NCBI GenBank assembly: GCA_965248675.1
Contig: CBDFJZ010000007.1
Coordinates: 620,001 to 684,000, forward strand
From: UBA6627 sp965248675
GTDB lineage: Bacteria > Chloroflexota > Dehalococcoidia > UBA2979
Direction: 5' to 3'
DNA: 64,000 nt
This document shows positions 54,054 through 61,961 of this stretch, one piece after another. The notes under the pieces were generated by a model. That model saw only the letters and a list, made by a program, of their open reading frames with translations. It was not told where the DNA came from and searched no databases. Positions within the stretch are counted from its first letter, which is position 1. Every line of letters starts with the position of its first letter. A program made the position numbers and the translations under genes.

Positions 54054-55315
54054 CCGGCTCGGGCCCGCTGGTGGGCATCCGCAGCGTGGTGCTGACGCAG
54101 TACTGGGCGGGCACGTTCTGCACGGAGCTGCTGGCGATGATGGGCGCCGAGGTGATCCAGATCGAGTCGCGGCGCCGCCCCGACGGCGTGCGCTGGGCCT
54201 ACGAGGGGCCAATGCCCGCCGCCCTCGAGGCGGAGCCGACCGCGCAGCACGCGTGGAACTGCAGCCCCAACTACAACGGCTGGAACCTGAACAAGCTCGG
54301 CATCACGCTCGACATCTCCATGGCCGACGGGCTGGCGATCTACAAGCAGCTGGTTGCGCAGGCCGACATCGTGGCGGATAACTTCACGCCGCGGGTGACC
54401 GCCAACCTGGGCATCGACTACGAAAGCCTGCGCGCAATCAAGCCGGACCTGATCTACTGCTCCATCTCCGGCTACGGCGCCAGCGGCCCATATGCCAACG
54501 CCTCCGCCAACGGCGGCACGATCGACGCCGCTTCCGGAATGGCGTCGCTACTCGGCTACGCCGACGACGACAGCGAGCCGCTGGTCGCGGGTGCGATGTA
54601 CCAGGACGCGGTGGCCGGCTACCACGGCTTCGCGGCTCTCATCACCGCGTTGTTGCATCGCGATCGCACCGGGGAGGGTCAGTACATCGAAGTCTCCATG
54701 CAGGAGGCGAACCACCAGCTGATCGGAGACGCCGCTCTCGAGTACGCCCTCACCGGCACGGTGCGTCGCCGGCTCGGCAACCGCCACACGACCTTCGCCC
54801 CGCATGGAATCTACCCGGCGCTCGGGGAGGAGCAGTGGGTGGCGTTCGCCGCTGAGACCGAGCGGCAGTGGCATGCGCTGTGCGAGCTGGCGGACCGCCC
54901 GCAGTGGCGCACCGACCCACGCTTCGCCGACAACGCTTCGCGCAAGGAGAACGAGGACGCGCTCGATCAGGAAATCGCGGTCTGGACCGCGGAGCGGTCG
55001 CGCGACGAGCTTGCGACCCGGCTGAGTGCGGCCGGGTTGCCTGCCGCGCCCGTGCTGGATTCGTACGAGGTGGCGGAGGACGCGGTGTTCCGCGAGCGCG
55101 GGCATATCGTGGAGGTCGCGCACCCGGAGGCGGGGACGTGGCCCCAGATCGGAGTGCCGTACCAGTTCTCTCGTACGCCGGCCGCGATCACCAGGCCCGC
55201 GCCCATGCTCGGCGAGCACTCCGCCGAGGTCTTCGAGCGGCTGCTGGGCATCGATCACGAGGCGTACGCAGAACTTGTGCGCAAGGGCGTCACCGGGACA
55301 GCCCCGCCCGACTAG
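54050..55315 (+). CDS. CaiB/BaiF CoA-transferase, Asp-containing partner
   Basis: A 421-residue class III CoA-transferase. D186 in A-M-Y-Q-D-A-V-A-G-Y-H-G is exactly 22 residues before G-E-G-Q, the catalytic Asp that becomes acylated. The ATG lies in the stop of the Asp-less partner. Together they are predicted to transfer CoA from an acyl-CoA donor to an unknown acid, which the next gene, an acyl-CoA dehydrogenase, could oxidise. Confidence 0.87.
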   Translation: MTGSGPLVGIRSVVLTQYWAGTFCTELLAMMGAEVIQIESRRRPDGVRWAYEGPMPAALEAEPTAQHAWNCSPNYNGWNLNKLGITLDISMADGLAIYKQLVAQADIVADNFTPRVTANLGIDYESLRAIKPDLIYCSISGYGASGPYANASANGGTIDAASGMASLLGYADDDSEPLVAGAMYQDAVAGYHGFAALITALLHRDRTGEGQYIEVSMQEANHQLIGDAALEYALTGTVRRRLGNRHTTFAPHGIYPALGEEQWVAFAAETERQWHALCELADRPQWRTDPRFADNASRKENEDALDQEIAVWTAERSRDELATRLSAAGLPAAPVLDSYEVAEDAVFRERGHIVEVAHPEAGTWPQIGVPYQFSRTPAAITRPAPMLGEHSAEVFERLLGIDHEAYAELVRKGVTGTAPPD

Positions 55316-55325
55316 CGAGCGATAC

Positions 55326-56504
55326 ATGGACCTTGATCTCACCGACCGACAGCACGAGTTGATCGACGCATTCGGCACGCTGACGCGCGAGCGCTTCGCG
55401 CCGCGTGCCGATCGGTTGGACCTCGAAAGCAGCTTCCCTCACGCGAACTTCGATGATTTGCGCGAGGCCGGGCTGATGGGGCTGTGCATCCCCGAGCAGG
55501 ACGGCGGCCTGGGCGTGGGGATCCACACCGAGCCCCTGACGTGGTTCCTGATTTTGGAGGAGATGGCGAAGGGCTGTGCCTCCACGTCCCAGACCTTCCA
55601 GCTGCTCGGTCACTGTGTGACCTTCCTCGCGGAGCTCGGCACAGACGAGCAGCGTGAGCGCATCTACCCGCAGGTGCTGAACGAGCGGGCACTGCTCTGC
55701 TCGGCCGGAGCGGAGCCGGCCGGGTACACCACCGGCACCACGCGCGCGCAGCGCGCCACCGTCGCGCGTCGGGTCGATGGCGGATTCGTGATCAATGGGC
55801 GCAAACACTTCAACAGCCTCTCCGGAGAGGCCCGCTACTACCTGGTGCACACCCGTATAGAAGAGGCGGACGACCAGAGCACGGTGCTGATGCTGGTGGA
55901 AAATACCAACCCCGGCCTGCGCCAGATCCGGGACTGGGACGCCCTGGGCATGCGCGGAACCGCGACCAACTCCGAGCAGTACGTGGATTGCTTCGTCCCC
56001 GACGCGGACGTGCTGGGCAAGCCCGGCGATCACTCGCGGTCTACGATGCCGAGCGTCTTCTTCGTCGCGTTCGCCGCCAACTACCTGGGCGCGGCCGAGG
56101 GTGCCTTCGAGTGGACGGTGCGCTACGTGCGCGACGAAGTGGGCAGCGCCGACGACCCGATCGTGCAACGCCACGTGGGTGAGATGGAGGCGCAACTGCA
56201 GGCGGCCCGACTCACGATCATCCAGGCCGGCGTGCTCGCTGACCGCTGGATGCGAAGCGGGCACCGGCCCGAGCATCGCGAGCCGGCCTTCCTCGCCGCA
56301 CACCGCGCCAAGGTCGTGTGCGCCGACACGGCGCTTTCCGTCACCAGCCGATGCGTGCAGATCAGTGGCGGCCGCGCCACCCTGAGCCGGCAACCGCTGG
56401 GCCGCTTTCTGCGCGACGTGCGCACCTATACGGTGGCGCCGCCGACCACCGATCGCAGCCTGCAGACGATGGGGCAGGCGCGCTTCGAGTCGGACCGCGC
56501 GTAG
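55326..56504 (+). CDS. Acyl-CoA dehydrogenase
   Basis: A 392-residue flavoprotein with the three-domain acyl-CoA dehydrogenase pattern: D-L-T-D-R-Q-H-E-L-I near the start, I-P-E-Q-D-G-G-L-G-V-G near 58, C-S-A-G-A-E-P-A-G-Y in the FAD loop and W-D-A-L-G-M-R-G-T-A near 206. It begins ten bases after the CaiB stop. It should desaturate the acyl-CoA formed by the preceding transferase, with electrons going to an electron-transfer flavoprotein not present in the window. A relative with an insertion lies at 51366. Confidence 0.85.
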   Translation: MDLDLTDRQHELIDAFGTLTRERFAPRADRLDLESSFPHANFDDLREAGLMGLCIPEQDGGLGVGIHTEPLTWFLILEEMAKGCASTSQTFQLLGHCVTFLAELGTDEQRERIYPQVLNERALLCSAGAEPAGYTTGTTRAQRATVARRVDGGFVINGRKHFNSLSGEARYYLVHTRIEEADDQSTVLMLVENTNPGLRQIRDWDALGMRGTATNSEQYVDCFVPDADVLGKPGDHSRSTMPSVFFVAFAANYLGAAEGAFEWTVRYVRDEVGSADDPIVQRHVGEMEAQLQAARLTIIQAGVLADRWMRSGHRPEHREPAFLAAHRAKVVCADTALSVTSRCVQISGGRATLSRQPLGRFLRDVRTYTVAPPTTDRSLQTMGQARFESDRA

Positions 56505-56525
56505 CACCCGAGGCGGGGGCACACC

Positions 56526-58095
56526 ATGGGCTGGTCCGAGGCGATCGCGGAGCTGGACCGGCTGCGGGAGGCCGGCCGTGAGATGGGCGGCCCCGAGGCG
56601 ATCGAGCGCCTGCATGCCCGCGGCAAGCTCACCCCCCGCGAACGCATCGAGCGCCTGGTCGACGCCGGCACGTTCCACGAGATCGGCGGGCTGGTCGAGG
56701 GCTTCGTGGCGGTGCGCGGTCGGGAGCCGCGGCTGGCGCCGTGCGACGCGCTGGTCGCCGGCTGGGCGAACGTCGACGACCGCCGTGTATTCATCGTGGC
56801 CGATGACGGCTCGATCGCGAGCGGCTCCCGCGGTCCCGGCGGCGCGGTCAAGGCCGCATTCATCTCCGGCCTCGCGCGCAAACAGGGCTACCCGCTTGTG
56901 CAGTTGCTGGAGGCATCCGCTCCGCGCATGCAGGGGATGATGGGAGCGCAGTTCGCGGGCGCCCCGGGCGCGGGCGACAGGGACGGCGCATTCGGCCGGG
57001 GGTGGAACCGCGGAGGGGAGATCCCGCGCGTCCAGGCGGCCATGGGGTCCTCGGTGGGCGGACCGTCGTTCTCGGCCCCATCGTGCGAGTTCATCCTGAT
57101 GACCAAGCGCACCGGGGCGTGGGGCGTGAGCGGCCCGCCCGTGGTACTGGGCGGCCTCCAGCAGGAAGTCGACATGCAGGAGATCGGCGGCAGCGCCGTC
57201 CACGCCGACAGCACCGGGTTCGCCGACTACCCTGCCGAGGACGACGACGACGGCCTGCGCGTGATCCGGGAGTGGCTCAGCTACTTCCCCTCGAACTCGC
57301 GACAGTTGCCGCCTCGGGTCGACCGCGGCGACCCGCCGGATCGGCGGTCGCCGCAGCTGACGGAGATCGTGCCCGTGGATCACCGTCGTCCGTACGACAT
57401 GCATCGCGTGATAGAGGCGATCGTGGACGACGGTCGCTTTTTGGAGATGAAGCACAGCTTCGGCAAGACCGTCATCACCTGCTACGCCCGGCTCAATGGC
57501 CACAGCGTGGGGATCGTCGCCAAACAGCCGCGCTTCCTGGGCGGCATCATGGACTCCAAGGGGGGGCGTGAAGATCGTGCGCTTCGTGCAGGTGTGCGAC
57601 GCCTACAACATCCCGTTGATCTTCCTTCAGGACCAGCCGGGTTTCATCGTGGGGCCGAAATCGGAGCGCGAAAACGCGCCGAAGATGGTTTCCACGCTCT
57701 CCGGCACGATGGCCCGCCTGCACGTGCCGATCCTGACGGTGTGGATTCGCAAGGCCTACGGGTATTCGGCCCAGCTGCTGGGCGGAAAGCGCTACGCCGA
57801 TTACGTCGTCGCCTGGCCGACCGCATCGGTCAGCCTGGCCGGCCCCGAGGTGGGCGTGAACACCATCATGCAGAGCGAGGTGCGGTCCGGCACGATGAGC
57901 CAGGAGCGCCGCGAGGAGCTGTACCGCTATTACCGGCGCGTCTCGCGAGCCAGCAACGCGGCCCACGATTACCGCATCGACGACATGGTCGATGACCCCG
58001 CCGATACCCGCCGGTACCTCTGCGACGCGCTAGAGATGGCGTTGTGGCGGCGTCAGCACGGCATGAACCGCACGCGCGAGATCGATCCCGTATGA
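56526..58095 (+). CDS. Acyl-CoA carboxylase carboxyltransferase subunit (frameshift in a G7 run)
   Basis: 522 residues when the seven-G run at 57560-57566 is read as six. The N-half has L-H-A-R-G-K-L-T-P-R-E-R-I-E-R-L-V-D-A-G-T-F-H-E-I, the usual start of biotin-dependent carboxyltransferases, and M-G-S-S-V-G-G-P-S. The C-half has V-K-I-V-R-F-V-Q-V-C-D-A-Y-N-I-P-L, Y-A-D-Y-V-V-A-W-P-T-A and G-P-E-V-G-V-N. It moves a carboxyl group from biotin to an acyl-CoA such as propionyl-, methylcrotonyl- or geranyl-CoA. The biotin carboxylase/carrier subunit is not in the window. As drawn the gene is broken; a one-base sequencing error is likely. Confidence 0.8.
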
Positions 58096-59354
58096 GCGGA
58101 CCCACGACGCGCATCGTCGAGGCCGCGCAGCGCCGAGGTGAGCAGATCGACTTGCCCATGGGCGGCGGCCGCGTCGGCCGCTGGCTGAGCAACGGCCCCT
58201 CCGCGGCCGTGCTGATCGACGAGCCGCGCGAGACCGGCGCCGGCTTCGCGCGGGCGAGACGACGCCTCTACGAACGCCTGCGGCGCGACGGCGAGCCGCT
58301 GATTCTCGTGCAGGACGGCGCCGGCGACCACAGCGGTGGCGCAGGCTATCGGCCGCTCTTCAGCGAACCGCTCGACGAGTGGATCGGGCTGTCGGGGGTG
58401 GTGCCGCGCGTGATCGTGAGCCTCGCGCCATCGGCCGACGAGCCGTCGCCTGAGGCATCAGCTGCCGACTGAGCCGTTCTGGTCGGCCGCGGCGAACAGC
58501 GCCCCGGCGGCTCCGCCGACTGCGTCGCCGAGGACGAGCACGAGGCGCTGGCGCTGGTCCGGGACTTCCTCGGCTACCTGCCGTCGACCAGCCAGGAGAG
58601 TCCCCCCAGGCTGGAGAGCGACGACGACCCGGCCCGCCGCAACGAGGCGATGATCGAGCTTGTGCCGTTCGAGTCGGGCCAACCCTACGACCTGCGGAAC
58701 GTGCTGGCCGAGATTGTGGACGGCGGAAGCAGCCTCGAGTTGCAGCCCTGGCTCGCGCCACGGCTCCTGACGGTGCTCGCCCGCCTCGACGGTCGCACAG
58801 TAGGAGTTGTGGCCAGCGAGCCGGCGCACGGCGAAGCGCTGGTCGGCCTCGAGTTGTGCGCGAAACTGGCCCGCTTCGTGCGGCTCTGCGACGCCTTCCA
58901 CGTCCCGCTCGTGTATCTCGTCGACCTGCCGGCAGGCGAGGGGGCCGGCGAGCAGGCGGTACCCGGCGACAGCGGCGACGTCGCGATCATGAGCGCGGTG
59001 ATGGAGACGGTCGACTACACGCAGCGCGCCACCGTACCAAAGGTGGTGCTGCTCACCGGCGGCGCGTACGGGCTGGCGGCCGCGCTGCTGGGCGCGGTGG
59101 ACGCGCGCTCGGACTGCGTGCTCGCCTGGCCGCGGGCGACGATCGCCCGCTCCCTGAGCGCCGGAGAGCGGGCGGGACTCTCCCCCTCGGACGTCGAGGA
59201 GCAGATTTCGGTGCTGCGGGCAGCGAAGGCCGGCAGGGTGATCGAACTGATCGATCCGCGGGAGACGCGGGCGACGCTGGTCCGCATGCTCGATCTGTAC
59301 GACGTGGGGGATCGCTACACTCCGCGGTTCAAGCACCGGAGCATCGTGGGATGA
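58092..59354 (+). CDS. Carboxyltransferase-like paralogue with an in-frame TGA
   Basis: Read through, 419 residues. It opens at ATG 58092 overlapping the previous stop (ATGA) and ends in the same frame. At 58470 a TGA lies between E-A-S-A-A-D and A-V-L-V-G-R-G-E. The second part has D-F-L-G-Y-L-P, V-P-F-E-S-G-Q-P-Y-D-L-R, V-G-V-V-A-S-E-P-A-H-G and R-L-C-D-A-F-H-V-P-L-V, which align with the C-terminal domain of the preceding gene. The N-half is shortened and lacks the G-K-L-T-P-R-E-R motif. It may be a degenerate subunit or a pseudogene with one nonsense change. Confidence 0.6.
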
Positions 59355-59388
59355 ACCTCGGCACCCGCGGCACGGGGAGAGCGACGCC

Positions 59389-60753
59389 ATGACCCTGCCG
59401 CCGCTGACGCTCGATGAGGGGGACTGGCCGACGCTGATCGGACGCATGAGGGAGGAGCGAGCGCAGGGCCTCGCACCGCTCACCGCGCGCCGGCGCGTCG
59501 AGCGGTTCTTCGACGCCGGGAGCTTCGTGGAGATGGGCGCGCTCGCGCGTCGCGGTTCCGGCGTCCAGGACGACAACGAGGATGACGAACAGGCGGGGGC
59601 ACATCGCGCGACACCCGTGGCCGTGCCGGCCGATGCGCTCGTCGCGGGCTGGGGCCTGGTCGAGGGGCGGCGAGCGTTCATCGTCTCTGACGACGCCTCG
59701 CTGGGCGGCGGCGTTCGGGGACCGGCGGCCGCGGGCAAGGCGGCGCGCGCGCGCGACCTCGCGTTGCGTCAGGGGCGACCCAGCGTGCAGTTGCTGGAGA
59801 GCCGCCGTGCAGCACCCGATCTGTTCGTCGGCGCGGAGTTCAGCCAGGCAGGCTTCGGCGTCGACTTCGGGCACGAGTTCGCCGCCGCGGGCACGGTGCC
59901 GAGAGTGGTAGCCGCTTTCACTCCGCTCGACAGGGAGGCCGCGTTCGAGGCCGCGGCCGCGGATTTCGTGGTGCTGGCCGGCGACCACGAACTGATGATC
60001 GACTCGACCGCCGACGCCCTCGCGGCGGGCGCGGCGGACTACCGCGCGGTAGACGAAGACGGCGCGTTTTCCCTGCTCCGCACCCTTCTCGGCTACCTGC
60101 CTCCGAGCCGCTGGGAAGCACCCCCGACGACGCGGAGCGACGACAGCCCCACCCGCGGCAACGCTCCTCTGTGCTCGATCGTGCCCCGCGAGGCAGGCGC
60201 GCCGTACGACGTGCGGGCGGTGGTTTCGGAGATTGTGGACTCGGGGCAGCACCTGGAGCTACGGCCGTCGTGGGCGCCGCGGGCGGTGACCTACCTCACG
60301 CGCCTTAACGGTCAAGCCGTCGGCATGCTAGCGACGCAGCCCGCCAGCGGTGGCCTGCTCGACGCCGAGGTGTGCGCGAAGCTCACCCGTTTCGTGCGAC
60401 TGTGCGACGCGTTCAACCTGCCGCTGGTGATGCTGCTCGACGGTGCCCACTCCTCGTTCGGCGATCACGCCGCCCGGCCGTCCGCCGACCGCGCGGCGCT
60501 GACGCTGCGGCTCGCGCTGCGCGATGCCACGGTGCCGCAACTCCAGCTACTGCTGCACCCGTTCGCGGCGGCGCCCGCCGAGGTTGCGGAGAACATCAGC
60601 TGGCTCGCCGCGTGGGACTGGGGAGCTGGTGACGCAGCGGCTCCGCCGGCCGTGGACGTGAGCTTCCCCCCCAACGAAACCCGACGGCGGCTGGTGGAGA
60701 CACTCGAGCGGACGCGCGTGCAGATCCCCGACGTCGCGGACGCGGAGCAGTGA
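59389..60753 (+). CDS. Divergent carboxyltransferase-like paralogue
   Basis: An intact 454-residue protein. It has T-A-R-R-R-V-E-R-F-F-D-A-G-S-F-V-E-M-G (the counterpart of T-P-R-E-R-I-E-R-L-V-D-A-G-T-F), A-F-I-V-S-D-D-A-S, L-L-G-Y-L-P-P, and G-M-L-A-T-Q-P-A-S-G-G-L-L. Compared with the first paralogue the oxyanion-hole segments are altered (G-A-D-R/S-G-G patterns changed) and the C-terminus is shorter. It follows the second paralogue by about 35 bp behind GGGGAGAG. Perhaps a structural partner of the first. Substrate unknown. Confidence 0.65.
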   Translation: MTLPPLTLDEGDWPTLIGRMREERAQGLAPLTARRRVERFFDAGSFVEMGALARRGSGVQDDNEDDEQAGAHRATPVAVPADALVAGWGLVEGRRAFIVSDDASLGGGVRGPAAAGKAARARDLALRQGRPSVQLLESRRAAPDLFVGAEFSQAGFGVDFGHEFAAAGTVPRVVAAFTPLDREAAFEAAAADFVVLAGDHELMIDSTADALAAGAADYRAVDEDGAFSLLRTLLGYLPPSRWEAPPTTRSDDSPTRGNAPLCSIVPREAGAPYDVRAVVSEIVDSGQHLELRPSWAPRAVTYLTRLNGQAVGMLATQPASGGLLDAEVCAKLTRFVRLCDAFNLPLVMLLDGAHSSFGDHAARPSADRAALTLRLALRDATVPQLQLLLHPFAAAPAEVAENISWLAAWDWGAGDAAAPPAVDVSFPPNETRRRLVETLERTRVQIPDVADAEQ

Positions 60754-60864
60754 GCGCATGTACCGAGCCAGGTCGGCTGCGCCTCGGCTAGCCGCCAGCC
60801 GTCATCTAATGAGAGTTCGGCACGGGAGCCCACAGAGATCGCCACGCCCGCGTCGGTACGCTCG

Positions 60865-61245
60865 ATGACGACCCGTACGCCGAGGCGAGATCGGATTACG
60901 AAGCGCTCGGGTTCGTATGTCACGGACCTGATGGACGCTCGCCCGGCCGAGTTCGGCATCGCGCAGCCAGCGGCGTACCGCCGACTGCGCCAGGCCGAGA
61001 TCGACGAGGGCGAGCGCGAGGGCCTGACGACGGAGGAGCGGGCGGAGGTGCGGCCGCGTCGCGCCAACCGCCAACACGAGATGGAGAACGAGATCCTGAA
61101 GCGGGCAGCGGCGCTCATCGCGCCCGAGAACGTCCTGCCAGAATGAGATTCTGGCTGGTCCAGGAGCTTGCCGCCGACGGGGTGCACGTCGCGGTGGCCT
61201 GCCGGGTGCTGCACGTCTCGACCGTTCGACTCTCCCGGATGCCGT
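60865..61245 (+). pseudogene. IS3-family orfA fragment and start of orfB
   Basis: The orfA part has R-P-A-E-F-G-I-A-Q-P-A-A-Y-R-R-L-R-Q and ends M-E-N-E-I-L-K-R-A-A-A-L-I-A-P-E-N-V-L-P. orfB begins at ATG 61144 (M-R-F-W-L-V-Q-E-L-A-A-D-G) and is lost after about 30 codons. Same IS lineage as the fragment at 26248-26822. Confidence 0.72.
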
Positions 61246-61536
61246 AACCACGCGTTGGTCCTGTTCCTGCTCGATACGGGCGTGCGGGTCTCAGAGTGCG
61301 TCTCCGTTCTGCTCCACGACGTGGACTGGGAGCAGCAGCGTGCGCTGGTTCGGGAGACCAAGAACAGGCAACCACGAGACGAACGTACATCCATATCGAC
61401 GACCCTCCGGTCGCCGAGCATCAGGGGCGCACAGCTACTGATCTTGATACGGACCGAGTTTCGCCACCCCTCGGCCGGGATGCTATGCCTCCCAATTTCG
61501 ATCGTCAAAGTCCACTCGCTCCGACACACGAGGTAG
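61235..61536 (+). pseudogene. Tyrosine recombinase fragment
   Basis: The frame encodes N-H-A-L-V-L-F-L-L-D-T-G-V-R-V-S-E-C, the catalytic-arginine region of integrases, and ends V-H-S-L-R-H-T-R, which looks like the H-x-L-R motif, with an unclear centre. The first and last thirds are missing. It complements the C-terminal fragment at 17340-17523 but need not derive from the same gene. Confidence 0.6.
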
Positions 61537-61594
61537 GCACGCGCCATCCGAAGCCACTGCTCAGGTAGCTACGAGGTGATCGCTCCGCCGGGGT

Positions 61595-61815
61595 TTAGCG
61601 GCGCGACCGGCAGCGGGAATCGACGGTCCGAGTCAACCGTCGGACGCGTCCGGAGCGATACCGGCGGGCAGCAGCCCACCGGTCCGCGTGCCGCCATCGA
61701 TCACGATCGTCTGGCCGGAGATGTAGTCCGCTGCCTCGGAGCATAGGAACACCGCCAGCGAGCCGATCTCGTGGAGCTCGGCGACCCGGCCCGAGGGCTG
61801 CTTGCTCCCGATCAT
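61595..61815 (-). pseudogene. SDR C-terminal fragment
   Basis: The last 60 or so residues of a short-chain dehydrogenase: I-G-S-L-A-V-F-L-C-S-E-A-A-D-Y-I-S-G-Q-T-I-V-I-D-G-G. The Rossmann motif and active site are missing. Confidence 0.72.
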
Positions 61816-61826
61816 CTCCCGAAGAC

Positions 61827-61961
61827 ATGGATCGCGTGCCGCCGGACATCTCGAAGCTGCTCGCGCTCGGTTGGGAGCCGACGCGCGATCTCCAGGCGAC
61901 GCTCGAGCACACGATTCGCTACTACATGAGCGAGGCCGGGAAGGCGGCTACGGGCCGCTGA
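61827..61961 (+). pseudogene. NAD-dependent epimerase/dehydratase C-terminal fragment
   Basis: 44 residues reading D-I-S-K-L-L-A-L-G-W-E-P-T-R-D-L-Q-A-T-L-E-H-T-I-R-Y-Y, the typical end of nucleotide-sugar epimerases. The N-terminal cofactor domain is not present upstream. Confidence 0.65.

Noticed and set aside
55290..57503. A 737-codon minus-strand frame over the acyl-CoA dehydrogenase and carboxyltransferase
   Set aside because: No motif, Arg/Val/Gly biased, and it spans two real genes on the other strand.
13979..59354. Recoding of TGA as an amino acid, because of in-frame TGA in MaoC (14300s), IS copy B and the second carboxyltransferase
   Set aside because: Many intact genes here end with TGA at the expected length (for example bioB, the ABC permeases and the CaiB genes), and the other cases are isolated and partly in obvious pseudogenes.
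61144..61245. IS3 orfB start as a functional gene
   Set aside because: It stops after about 30 codons and runs into an integrase fragment.
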